This document shows positions 1 to 6,705 of a DNA stretch of 19,921 nt, piece after piece; positions within the stretch are counted from its first letter, which is position 1; every line of letters starts with the position of its first letter. Under the pieces are notes generated by a model. It worked only from the letters and a program-made list of their open reading frames with translations. It searched no databases and had not been told where the DNA came from. Location: assembly GCA_946626905.1 (NCBI GenBank), contig CAMOVA010000011.1, positions 1 to 19,921 of the forward strand, in the 5' to 3' direction. This DNA comes from an uncultured Bacillota bacterium (GTDB taxonomy: Bacteria > Bacillota_I > Bacilli_A > RF39 > UBA660). The translations under genes were made by a program, and so were the position numbers.

Positions 1-20
1 TACTAATAAGGAGGAATAAT

Positions 21-1580
21 ATGAATAAAAAATTTTATATATCAACAGCAATCGCGTATGCATCTGCAAAACCACATATAGGTAATACATATGAAATAGT
101 TTTAGCTGATGCAATCGCACGTTATAAAAGGTTAACAGGATACGATGTGTATTTTCAAACAGGTACAGATGAACATGGACAAAAAATAGAAAATAAGGCT
201 ATTGAAAGTGGACTTCAACCTCAAGAATTTGTTGATCAAACAGCTCTTGAAGTTAGAAAAATATGGGATGTTATGAATACAAGTTATGACAAATTTGTAA
301 GAACAACTAATCCAGAACATAAAGATAAGGTAGCAAGAATATTTAAAAGATTATATGATCAAGGTGATATATATAAAGGTAAATATGAAGGATTATATTG
401 TACACCTTGTGAATCTTTTTGGACTGAATCACAATTAGTTGATGGAAACTGTCCAGATTGTGGCAGACCAGTTTCTCCATCTACTGAAGAAGCATATTTC
501 TTTAAATTAGATAAGTATGCTAAGAGATTAGAAGAATATATTGAAACACATCCAGATTTTATTAAACCAGAAAGTAGAAAAAATGAAATAGTTAATAATT
601 TTATTAAACCAGGTTTACAAGATTTATGTATTTCACGTACTTCTTTTAAATGGGGTATTCCTGTTTCATTTGATGATAAACATGTTATATATGTGTGGAT
701 AGATGCTTTAAGTAACTATATTACATTCTTAGGATATGATCCTGATTCAGATTCAAGTGAAAAGTTTAAGGAATATTGGCCTGCTGATGTTCATTTAATA
801 GGAAAAGATATTCTTAGATTCCATACAATATATTGGCCAATAATGCTTATGGCTTTAGATTTACCAATGCCAAAGCAAATATTTGGACATCCTTGGGTTT
901 TAGCAGGTGAAGATAAAATGTCTAAATCAAAAGGAAACATAGTATATGCCGATGAATTAGTAAAAGAATTTGGAGTAGATACAGTAAGATATTATTTATT
1001 ACATGAAATACCTTATGCTCAAGATGGTACATTTACATATGAATTATTAATTGAAAGAATAAATTCAGATTTAGCAAATGTATTAGGTAATTTAGTAAAT
1101 AGAACAATATCAATGTCTTATAAATATTTTGATGGTATTGTACATGAACCTAAATGTTTTGAAGATATAGACAAAGAATTGATAGACCTTGTTTTACATA
1201 CTCCAGAAAAAGTAGAAAAATCAATGTCTGAATTAAAAGTTGCAGAAGCAATGGATGCTATATTTGAAATATTTAGAAGATCAAATAAATATATAGATGA
1301 AACAACTCCATGGATATTAGCAAAATCTCCAGAACAAGAAGAACGTTTAAAAACAGTTTTATATAATTTATTAGAGTCAATTAGAAGTGGAGCTGTGTTA
1401 TTACAAGCGTTCTTACCAGATACTGCAAATGAAATATTTGAACAATTAAATACTCAAAATAAGTATATTGAAAGTATTAACTTTAAAGGAATGGATCCAG
1501 GAATTAAATTAAATCAACCATCACCTTTATTTGTTAGAATTGACAAAGATAAAAAAATAGAAGAACTATTATCAAAGTAG
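21..1580 (+). CDS. metG: Methionine--tRNA ligase (short, monomer-type)
   Basis: Cytosolic class I aminoacyl-tRNA synthetase that charges tRNA-Met with methionine. The HIGN signature is at residues 19-22 and KMSKS at 299-303. A zinc knuckle has cysteines 127, 130, 144 and 147 (CX2C-X13-CX2C). The protein is 519 aa and stops after the helical anticodon-binding domain, so the C-terminal EMAP-like tRNA-binding domain of longer enzymes (about 650 aa in Bacillus) is absent. The ATG at 21 follows a strong AAGGAGG at 8-14 with 6-nt spacing. The gene ends in its own hairpin terminator. In Bacillus the homologue lies directly before tatD; here two small genes intervene. The promoter lies outside the window. 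Confidence 0.98.
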   Translation: MNKKFYISTAIAYASAKPHIGNTYEIVLADAIARYKRLTGYDVYFQTGTDEHGQKIENKAIESGLQPQEFVDQTALEVRKIWDVMNTSYDKFVRTTNPEHKDKVARIFKRLYDQGDIYKGKYEGLYCTPCESFWTESQLVDGNCPDCGRPVSPSTEEAYFFKLDKYAKRLEEYIETHPDFIKPESRKNEIVNNFIKPGLQDLCISRTSFKWGIPVSFDDKHVIYVWIDALSNYITFLGYDPDSDSSEKFKEYWPADVHLIGKDILRFHTIYWPIMLMALDLPMPKQIFGHPWVLAGEDKMSKSKGNIVYADELVKEFGVDTVRYYLLHEIPYAQDGTFTYELLIERINSDLANVLGNLVNRTISMSYKYFDGIVHEPKCFEDIDKELIDLVLHTPEKVEKSMSELKVAEAMDAIFEIFRRSNKYIDETTPWILAKSPEQEERLKTVLYNLLESIRSGAVLLQAFLPDTANEIFEQLNTQNKYIESINFKGMDPGIKLNQPSPLFVRIDKDKKIEELLSK

Positions 1581-1590
1581 TTCTTTTTCT
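1561..1590 (+). terminator. Intrinsic terminator of metG
   Basis: The arms AAGAACTA (1561-1568) and TAGTTCTT (1578-1585) form an 8-bp stem overlapping the metG stop codon, followed by a U-rich tract. Confidence 0.75.
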
Positions 1591-1597
1591 TTATTTG

Positions 1598-1606
1598 TGA
1601 TATAAT
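1598..1606 (+). promoter_or_regulatory. Extended -10 promoter for the 148-aa gene
   Basis: TGATATAAT is a perfect TGn plus TATAAT extended -10 element directly after the metG terminator. No good -35 is visible at 16-18 nt. The predicted transcript start is near 1613, about 14 nt before the ATG. Confidence 0.6.
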
Positions 1607-1626
1607 AAATATACAGGTGAGGTTTT

Positions 1627-2073
1627 ATGATGAATAATGTAAAAGGATTTAATGTATATGTAGATTCAAATGAAAATTTATTCTATAGTAATGAATTAAT
1701 GGAATTATTAGGAACAGAAGTTGTAATGGCTTATCAAGGTATAAATAAAGATACATATATTATTTTTAAAGAGAATAATAAATATAATAAAAGACAAGCA
1801 ATAATTGATAAGAAAAGAACTACTATAAATTCTAAAACAATAGATTATGATATGATAATTGTTGGAAAAAGCAAGCTTGAATTAAGTAAAAATGATATAG
1901 AAGTTATAAATAAGAAAGATATTATTAATATAGATACTAATAATAAAATGTTATTTGTTGCTACAGATGATTTAGTTTATGAATTATATAAATTACAATT
2001 TCAAAATCCAGAACTTCCATTAAATGAAGTAATGAAAAAGAATAAGCAATTAATAAAAACAAGAAATTTATAA
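1627..2073 (+). CDS. Unrecognised 148-aa protein
   Basis: I do not recognise this family. The product is 148 aa, lysine- and asparagine-rich, with no signal peptide or membrane segment, so it is probably cytosolic. Predicted beta-rich stretches (for example residues 8-12, 31-48 and 75-80) are followed by a more helical C-terminal third rich in Lys and Leu. There are no cysteines or obvious catalytic motifs. The SD AGGTGAGG (1615-1622) lies 4 nt before the first ATG and 7 nt before a second ATG at 1630, so the true start may be 1630. It appears to be a single-gene unit: an extended -10 promoter lies upstream and a terminator overlaps its 3' end. Base composition resembles its neighbours. Confidence 0.8.
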   Translation: MMNNVKGFNVYVDSNENLFYSNELMELLGTEVVMAYQGINKDTYIIFKENNKYNKRQAIIDKKRTTINSKTIDYDMIIVGKSKLELSKNDIEVINKKDIINIDTNNKMLFVATDDLVYELYKLQFQNPELPLNEVMKKNKQLIKTRNL

Positions 2074-2086
2074 TCTTGTTTTTTTG
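2055..2086 (+). terminator. Terminator of the 148-aa gene
   Basis: AAAAACAAGA (2055-2064) pairs with TCTTGTTTTT (2074-2083) in a perfect 10-bp stem with a 9-nt loop and trailing T tract. The 5' arm lies inside the coding sequence. Confidence 0.8.
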
Positions 2087-2137
2087 TCAAAAAGTGTAAA
2101 ATGTACTATTTTGTCGATAGAAAATTCTAGAAATGCT

Positions 2138-2166
2138 TTGAAAATATTTGTATTATATGGTATATT
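2138..2166 (+). promoter_or_regulatory. Sigma-A promoter of the 55-aa membrane peptide gene
   Basis: TTGAAA (2138-2143), a 17-nt spacer and TATATT (2161-2166). The predicted start is near 2173, giving a leader of about 27 nt before the ATG at 2200. Confidence 0.7.
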
Positions 2167-2199
2167 TACTAAGGTGCGTAAAAAGAAAGGATTGTTATT

Positions 2200-2367
2200 A
2201 TGTCTAACAATATTGCGAAAGACAAGAAGTTAGTTGTTACATTTCTATCTATTTTAAGTATTTTTGTATTAATGATTTATATAAGTGATAAAAACATAAT
2301 AGATATATTATATTTAATGTTTTTAATCTCTTGTTTAATAAGATATTTTTTATTAATAAGAAAATAG
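2200..2367 (+). CDS. Small two-helix membrane protein, 55 aa
   Basis: This short gene starts MSNNIAKDKK and ends LLIRKK-stop; my reading gives 55 residues. A charged N-terminus is followed by two hydrophobic helices, about residues 11-29 and 34-53, separated by a short polar turn (residues 29-32, SDKN) and ending in Arg-Lys. It is therefore predicted to be a small integral membrane protein with a hairpin topology. Support for it being real comes from a purine-rich SD (AAGAAAGG, 2183-2190) about 9 nt before the ATG, a near-consensus promoter just upstream, and a strong terminator starting at the stop codon. I do not recognise the family. It could be a small membrane regulator or a type I toxin-like peptide, but neither is shown. 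Confidence 0.65.
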   Translation: MSNNIAKDKKLVVTFLSILSIFVLMIYISDKNIIDILYLMFLISCLIRYFLLIRK

Positions 2368-2400
2368 AAAATTATATCAAAAGGTGATATAATTTTTTTA
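2368..2400 (+). terminator. Strong terminator of the small membrane protein gene
   Basis: Perfect 12-bp stem: AAAATTATATCA (2368-2379) with TGATATAATTTT (2385-2396), loop AAAGG, and a run of seven T. The 3' arm contains an extended -10 sequence (see the promoter at 2385). Confidence 0.8.
2385..2393 (+). promoter_or_regulatory. Possible extended -10 promoter for tatD within a terminator arm
   Basis: TGATATAAT fits TGn plus TATAAT and is identical to the element at 1598. It lies entirely in the 3' arm of the preceding terminator. A start near 2400 would leave a 12-nt leader holding only the SD. There is no clear -35. Confidence 0.4.
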
Positions 2401-2401
2401 T

Positions 2402-2406
2402 GGAGG
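2402..2406 (+). promoter_or_regulatory. Ribosome binding site fixing the tatD start
   Basis: GGAGG lies 5 nt before the ATG at 2412. It overlaps the upstream in-frame ATG at 2400, which therefore cannot be the start served by this SD. Confidence 0.85.
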
Positions 2407-2411
2407 TAAAT

Positions 2412-3176
2412 ATGCTTATAGATACACATTGCCATTTGTTTAAGCAAGACTATTCAAATGTAGAAGAAGTTATAAATCACATGAATAAAAACATTATGAT
2501 TGTAAGTGCAGATAACTTAAAAACATCATATGAAGTATGTAAGTTAATAGCAAAATATGATAATGTTTATGGAACAATAGGTATTCATCCAACAGAATTA
2601 GATGAATATAAAATAGATAATTTAAACGAAATAGAATCTATGATTTTAACTAAGGGAATTGTCGGTATAGGAGAGATAGGTCTAGATTATCATTATGAAA
2701 ATACTGATAAAGATCTTCAAAAAGAGGTATTTATTTCACAACTTGATTTAGCTAGAAAATATAAATTACCTGTTGTAATTCATAGTAGGGATGCCTTTAA
2801 TGATACATTAGAAATTCTTAAAAATTATACTGATTTAAAAATTGATTTGCATTGTTATGGATATAGTTTAGAAGCTGCAAAACAATTTTTAAAAATAAAT
2901 CCCAATATAAGATTTGGAATAGGTGGAGTATTAACTTTTAAAAATAGTAGAGTTATAAAAGAAGTTGTAAGTGAATTGGATTTGAAGTATTTTGTTTTAG
3001 AAACAGATAGTCCTTATCTATCACCAGAACCATATAGGGGTAAACAAAATGAACCATATAATGTTATATATGTAGCTAAATATATGGCAGAACTTAAAGA
3101 AACTTCTTTGGATGAAATAGCAAAAATAACCAGTGAAAATGCTATTAAGTTATTTGACTTGAATATGAAAAAATGA
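2412..3176 (+). CDS. tatD: TatD family metal-dependent hydrolase / DNase
   Basis: Cytosolic TIM-barrel hydrolase of the TatD family; members act as Mg-dependent 3'-5' exonucleases in DNA repair or quality control. The protein is 254 aa from the ATG at 2412, which follows GGAGG; an in-frame ATG at 2400 lies upstream of the SD and is rejected. Metal-binding motifs are in order: DTHCH at residues 4-8, a GEIGLDYH segment with the metal-bridging Glu, VIHSRD, DLHCYG, and ETDSPYLSPEPYRG near the C-terminus. It is followed after 31 nt by the 3D-domain gene and then rsmA, as in the Bacillus tatD-yabE-(rnmV)-rsmA order, so the three are probably co-transcribed. It stops with TGA, the only TGA stop in the window. 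Confidence 0.95.
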   Translation: MLIDTHCHLFKQDYSNVEEVINHMNKNIMIVSADNLKTSYEVCKLIAKYDNVYGTIGIHPTELDEYKIDNLNEIESMILTKGIVGIGEIGLDYHYENTDKDLQKEVFISQLDLARKYKLPVVIHSRDAFNDTLEILKNYTDLKIDLHCYGYSLEAAKQFLKINPNIRFGIGGVLTFKNSRVIKEVVSELDLKYFVLETDSPYLSPEPYRGKQNEPYNVIYVAKYMAELKETSLDEIAKITSENAIKLFDLNMKK

Positions 3177-3207
3177 TATTATTTCAGTATCACTAAGAGG
3201 TGATTAT

Positions 3208-3801
3208 ATGATTTTAAAATTTATATTTTTTATTTTAAAATTACTTAGAGTACAATCTTTTATAATTGTTTCTATTATGAATTTATATTTAGTAAAACCA
3301 AAATATTTTTTTGTGAGAAACGAATTTATAAACAAAGAGAATTATGCTTTAAATAGTTATGGTAAAAAGAATGTTATAACACGTGAGAAAAAGGTCGCAA
3401 AAAATAATGATTATGTTGAAATCTTTGTCGGTAGATTAACAAGTTATAGTCCAAAATGTAAGGGATGTAGTTCATCCGGTAATGTAGCTTGTAAAACAAA
3501 GAATGGTAAATCATTTAGTTTGATAAAAGACGGTCAATACTATAACGATAAAGAATATGGAAAAATTAGAATAGTTGCAGCAGCAACTACTAAGTTTAAA
3601 TGTGGAACAGTAATGGAAATTAAAAAGAAAGGTAAGACACCTGTTTTAGCAGTTGTTTTGGATACAGGCGGTTCAATGAGAAATGCTTGGAAAAAGAAAA
3701 AAGTATGGATAGATTTAGCATATACAGATTCTAAAACAGCTAAAACAGAAAATCTAACTGGTAGAAAAATAGAATTTAAAGTTTTAAGATATGGTTGGTA
3801 A
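3208..3801 (+). CDS. 3D-domain (YabE/RlpA-like) cell-wall protein
   Basis: Secreted or membrane-anchored protein of 197 aa. Residues 1-30 form a hydrophobic N-terminus without a clear signal-peptidase site, suggesting a signal anchor. The C-terminal part (about 72-197) resembles the 3D double-psi-beta-barrel domain of resuscitation-promoting/YabE proteins, which act on peptidoglycan. Visible motifs are GRLTSYSP, VLDTGG (Asp152) and WIDLAY (Asp169). The first Asp of the usual three appears replaced (VAA where YabE has VAVD), so catalysis is uncertain. Four cysteines (in KCKGC, ACK and KCG) could form disulfides outside the cell. Its position between tatD and rsmA matches yabE. The SD AGAGGTGAT gives the ATG at 3208. 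The G5 and DUF348 repeats of Bacillus YabE are missing. Confidence 0.85.
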   Translation: MILKFIFFILKLLRVQSFIIVSIMNLYLVKPKYFFVRNEFINKENYALNSYGKKNVITREKKVAKNNDYVEIFVGRLTSYSPKCKGCSSSGNVACKTKNGKSFSLIKDGQYYNDKEYGKIRIVAAATTKFKCGTVMEIKKKGKTPVLAVVLDTGGSMRNAWKKKKVWIDLAYTDSKTAKTENLTGRKIEFKVLRYGW

Positions 3802-3807
3802 GGAGAG
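3800..3807 (+). promoter_or_regulatory. Ribosome binding site fixing the rsmA start
   Basis: AAGGAGAG overlaps the stop of the 3D-domain gene and lies 5 nt before the ATG at 3813. It rules out the in-frame TTG at 3795. Confidence 0.85.
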
Positions 3808-3812
3808 ATAAA

Positions 3813-4637
3813 ATGTATTATTCACCAACAAAAATGAGTGATTTGTTAAAAAAACACAATTTCAATTTAAAAAAAATGTATGGTCAAAATTTTATAATTG
3901 ATGAGAATGTTATTAATAATATTATTACAAATGCTGATATAGATAAAGACACTTTAGTTATAGAAATAGGACCTGGAGCTGGATCTTTAACATACAGATT
4001 AAAGGACTATGCTAAAGAAGTAATATGTTATGAAATAGATACAAGTCTAACAGAAGTTTTAAATGAAACATTAATGGATAGCAATAATGTTCAAGTTATT
4101 TATAATGACTTTTTAAAAGCAGATGTAAAGAGTGAACTAGATAAGCATGAGTATAAGAAATTATACGTGGTTGCTAATTTACCATACTATATAACAACAC
4201 CTATAATTGTAAAGCTTATTGAAGATTCAATAGATGTTGATAAGATGGTTGTAATGGTTCAAAAAGAGGTAGGGGACAGATTTAAAGCAAAACCTGGAAC
4301 AAAAGATTATTCATCATTATCAGTATATTTAAATTATTATTTTAATGTAAGAAAGGTAATGGATGTTAGTAAAAATGTTTTTTTACCAAAACCAAATGTT
4401 GATAGTATCGTAGTAGAGTTTAGTAAAAAAGATAAAAGAGAAATACAAAATATTGAATTATTTTTTAAATTGGTAAGAGATTCTTTTAAACAAAAAAGAA
4501 AAACTTTGAGAAATAATTTAAAAAATTATGATTTAAATAAAGTAGAAGAAGTTTTAAAGAAATATAATTATGATTTATCTGTTCGCGCAGAACAATTAGA
4601 TTTAGAAATATTTATTGATATAGCTAATAATCTATAA
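3813..4637 (+). CDS. rsmA: 16S rRNA dimethyladenosine transferase (KsgA)
   Basis: SAM-dependent methyltransferase that dimethylates the two adjacent adenines in helix 45 of 16S rRNA, a late step of 30S assembly. The protein is 274 aa, the normal length. Motifs: the KMYGQNFIID N-terminal segment, the SAM loop EIGPGAGSL at residues 51-59, catalytic motif IV NLPY at 122-125, and a C-terminal helical domain with RDSFKQKRKTLRNNL typical of the family. The ATG at 3813 follows AAGGAGAG; an in-frame TTG at 3795 lies upstream of that SD and is rejected. The gene starts 12 nt after the 3D-domain gene and ends in a terminator, so it closes the tatD operon. The RNase M5 gene (rnmV) that normally precedes it is absent. 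Confidence 0.97.
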   Translation: MYYSPTKMSDLLKKHNFNLKKMYGQNFIIDENVINNIITNADIDKDTLVIEIGPGAGSLTYRLKDYAKEVICYEIDTSLTEVLNETLMDSNNVQVIYNDFLKADVKSELDKHEYKKLYVVANLPYYITTPIIVKLIEDSIDVDKMVVMVQKEVGDRFKAKPGTKDYSSLSVYLNYYFNVRKVMDVSKNVFLPKPNVDSIVVEFSKKDKREIQNIELFFKLVRDSFKQKRKTLRNNLKNYDLNKVEEVLKKYNYDLSVRAEQLDLEIFIDIANNL

Positions 4638-4641
4638 AAAG

Positions 4642-4678
4642 ACATTTTAAGACACAAGTTTGTTTTAAAATGTTTTTT
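4642..4678 (+). terminator. Terminator of rsmA
   Basis: ACATTTTAA (4642-4650) pairs with TTAAAATGT (4665-4673), followed by six T. The loop is 14 nt, with possible extra pairing between CAA and TTG inside it. Confidence 0.7.
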
Positions 4679-4684
4679 GGTGAT
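4679..4684 (+). promoter_or_regulatory. Ribosome binding site fixing the symporter start
   Basis: GGTGAT lies 3 nt before the ATG at 4688. An in-frame ATG at 4670 lies inside the rsmA terminator arm and upstream of this site. The surrounding 14 bases (TTGGTGATATTATG) are identical to those at the start of the 82-aa gene near 16711. Confidence 0.75.
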
Positions 4685-4687
4685 ATT

Positions 4688-5971
4688 ATGCTTGAAATTA
4701 TAAATAAGTATATTTGGTTTATTAGTGCATTGTTCATTTTTTCTTCGGGATTCTATTTCACATATAAATTTAAATTTATACAATTTAGATTTTTTAAAAT
4801 GTTGAAAAGTATACTAAATACGGAAACAACAACCGGAATAACTTCATTACAATCTTTAATGATGGTTTTGGCTGGTAGAATAGGTGTTGGTAGTATAGCA
4901 GGAATTGCGCTAGCTATTCACTATGGTGGTATAGGCACTATATTTTGGATTTTTGTTACTGCTTTTATAGGAGCTGTAAATAGTTTTTCAGAAACGGTAC
5001 TAGGAATGTTATATAAAGAAAAAGATGAAAATAATGCATACAAAGGAGGGCCTAGTTTTTATATAAAAAAAGGTTTGAATAAACCTGCTTTAGCTTCTTT
5101 TTATGCAATAATAATTCTTTTTAGTTATATAGGTGGATTTATATCTATTCAAGCTAATACTATTACAAAGTCAATAAATATGGTTATTGATTTATCTCCA
5201 TTAATTGTCGGTATAATATTATCAATAATAGTATTTTTTATTATATTTGGTGGAGTACAAAGAATAGCTGTATTCGCATCCAAATTAGTCCCATGTATGA
5301 CTTTATTATATATTGCTGTGGCGGTTTATTGTTTAATTTTAAATATTAATTTGATACCAAATATAATTGTTTCTATATTAAAAGAAGCATTTAATTTTAG
5401 AAGTTTTTTATCAAGTTTTATTCCTACATTTATTATAGGTATCCAAAGAGGTATATTTTCAAATGAAGCTGGTATAGGAACAGGTGCAATCGCGTCTTCA
5501 TCTATTTCAAGTGATGATTCAATTAAGCAAGGTTATATTCAGATGTTAGGAGTTTATATTACAACTCTATTAATATGTGGTGCTACGTCAGTAATAATTT
5601 TAACAAGTCCTTACAATCAGTTTGATCTTGTTAATATAAATGGTGTAGAATTAACACAATATGCTTTTAGATACCATTTAGGATATATTGGAGATTATTT
5701 TATTATTCTTATAATTGTTTTATTTTCATTTACAACTATTTTAACAGGTTACTATGATGGGGAAATATCACTGAAATTTCTTTTTAAAAATATAAAGAAA
5801 AAGTATCTTTTGTTCTTAAAACTACTAACTATATTTGTCTTATTTATAGGATGTGTAATAAGTCCTACTAAAATATGGCTTTATATAGATTTGTTAGTAG
5901 GATTACAAGCTATCATTAATATTTATTCCATTTTTTCTCTTAGAAGTGTTGTGTTAAGTAAATTAAAGTAG
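4688..5971 (+). CDS. Alanine/glycine:cation symporter (AGCS family)
   Basis: Polytopic membrane transporter predicted to import alanine or glycine with Na+ or H+. The product is 427 aa, slightly short for the family (about 450-500), with roughly ten or eleven hydrophobic segments. Family motifs: a GVGSIAGIALAI stretch starting at residue 66, GGIGTIFWIFVTAF, a soluble loop with GGPSFYI, and SNEAGIGTGAIA around residues 258-269. The GNISG of many members reads GVGSIAG here, so the sequence is somewhat divergent and the substrate is not certain. The ATG at 4688 is chosen because GGTGAT precedes it; the ATG at 4670 lies in a terminator. It appears to be a single gene between the rsmA terminator and ung. 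No clear promoter of its own is visible. Confidence 0.9.
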   Translation: MLEIINKYIWFISALFIFSSGFYFTYKFKFIQFRFFKMLKSILNTETTTGITSLQSLMMVLAGRIGVGSIAGIALAIHYGGIGTIFWIFVTAFIGAVNSFSETVLGMLYKEKDENNAYKGGPSFYIKKGLNKPALASFYAIIILFSYIGGFISIQANTITKSINMVIDLSPLIVGIILSIIVFFIIFGGVQRIAVFASKLVPCMTLLYIAVAVYCLILNINLIPNIIVSILKEAFNFRSFLSSFIPTFIIGIQRGIFSNEAGIGTGAIASSSISSDDSIKQGYIQMLGVYITTLLICGATSVIILTSPYNQFDLVNINGVELTQYAFRYHLGYIGDYFIILIIVLFSFTTILTGYYDGEISLKFLFKNIKKKYLLFLKLLTIFVLFIGCVISPTKIWLYIDLLVGLQAIINIYSIFSLRSVVLSKLK

Positions 5972-5975
5972 TTTC

Positions 5976-6004
5976 TTGTTTTAAATTTTAAAATATATTA
6001 CAAT
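5976..6004 (+). promoter_or_regulatory. Candidate promoter of ung
   Basis: TTGTTT (5976-5981), a 17-nt spacer and TACAAT (5999-6004). The predicted start near 6011 would leave only about 9 nt before the ATG at 6020. Confidence 0.5.
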
Positions 6005-6010
6005 ATATTT
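5991..6010. repeat. Near-palindrome over the ung -10 region
   Basis: AAATATATT, AC, AATATATTT: a perfect 9-bp inverted repeat with a 2-nt centre. It spans the candidate -10 element and could be an operator, but AT-rich palindromes arise easily by chance. Confidence 0.5.
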
Positions 6011-6019
6011 GGTGGTTTT

Positions 6020-6670
6020 ATGATTAACAAAAAGTGGGATATCTTATTAAAAGAAGAAATAAAAAAAGATTATTTTAAGAATTTAGGTGTATTTGTAAAA
6101 AATGAATATAAGCAAAAAATAATATATCCAGAATATAAGAATATTTTTAATGCTTTAAGATATACTGATTATGATGAAGTAAAGGTGGTAATACTAGGAC
6201 AAGATCCATATCATGGTGAAGATGAAGCACACGGGTTATCATTTTCAGTTCCAGAAGGTATTAAAACACCACCATCACTTAAAAATATCTTTAAAGAATT
6301 GAATAATGATTTAGGAATAAAAAGAGAAAAGACAGATTTAACTGATTGGGCAAAACAAGGAGTTTTATTGCTTAATTCTATAATGACTGTTGTTAAAGAT
6401 ACTCCGTTATCTCACAAAAGCAAAGGCTGGGAAATATTTACTGATAGATTAATAGAAATGCTAGGTGAAAGAGAAGAGCCAATCGTATTTATATTATGGG
6501 GTAGTTATGCAAGAAGTAAGAAAGAATTAATTAAAAATAAAAAACACTTAATAATAGAAAGTGTTCATCCATCCCCTTTATCAGCAAGCAGAGGTTTTTT
6601 TGGAAGTAAACCATTTTCAAAAACTAATGATTTTTTATTAAAAAATAATATAAAACCTATTGATTGGTAA
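6020..6670 (+). CDS. ung: Uracil-DNA glycosylase, family 1
   Basis: Cytosolic base-excision repair enzyme that removes uracil from DNA produced by cytosine deamination or dUTP incorporation. The protein is 216 aa, the usual length. The water-activating loop GQDPYHG begins at residue 60 with catalytic Asp62. The LLNSIMTV segment corresponds to the family LLN-LTV motif, and the minor-groove intercalation loop HPSPLSASRGFFG starts at His183. The ATG at 6020 follows GGTGG. It sits between the symporter and tilS, 35 nt before tilS. Confidence 0.98.
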   Translation: MINKKWDILLKEEIKKDYFKNLGVFVKNEYKQKIIYPEYKNIFNALRYTDYDEVKVVILGQDPYHGEDEAHGLSFSVPEGIKTPPSLKNIFKELNNDLGIKREKTDLTDWAKQGVLLLNSIMTVVKDTPLSHKSKGWEIFTDRLIEMLGEREEPIVFILWGSYARSKKELIKNKKHLIIESVHPSPLSASRGFFGSKPFSKTNDFLLKNNIKPIDW

Positions 6671-6688
6671 GGGAATTTATTATAAAAT
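6660..6688 (+). promoter_or_regulatory. Candidate promoter of tilS-ftsH
   Basis: TTGATT (6660-6665) at the 3' end of ung, a 17-nt spacer and TAAAAT (6683-6688). The predicted start near 6695 leaves about 11 nt before the GTG start. There is no terminator between ung and tilS, so readthrough from ung is also possible. Confidence 0.4.
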
Positions 6689-6705
6689 AACCGAGAGGTG
6701 GTTTT

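Noticed and set aside
3174..3176. Mycoplasma-type code in which TGA is Trp.
   Set aside because: tatD ends naturally at TGA just before the SD of the next gene, and Trp codons are TGG throughout.
3189..3204. ATCAC/GTGAT hairpin over the SD of the 3D-domain gene as an RNA thermometer-like element.
   Set aside because: Only 5 bp with a 6-nt loop in AT-rich DNA, too weak to claim.
3795..3812. In-frame TTG start for rsmA.
   Set aside because: It lies upstream of the SD AAGGAGAG, which serves the ATG at 3813.
4670..4687. In-frame ATG start for the symporter.
   Set aside because: It is inside the rsmA terminator stem and lies upstream of the GGTGAT SD.
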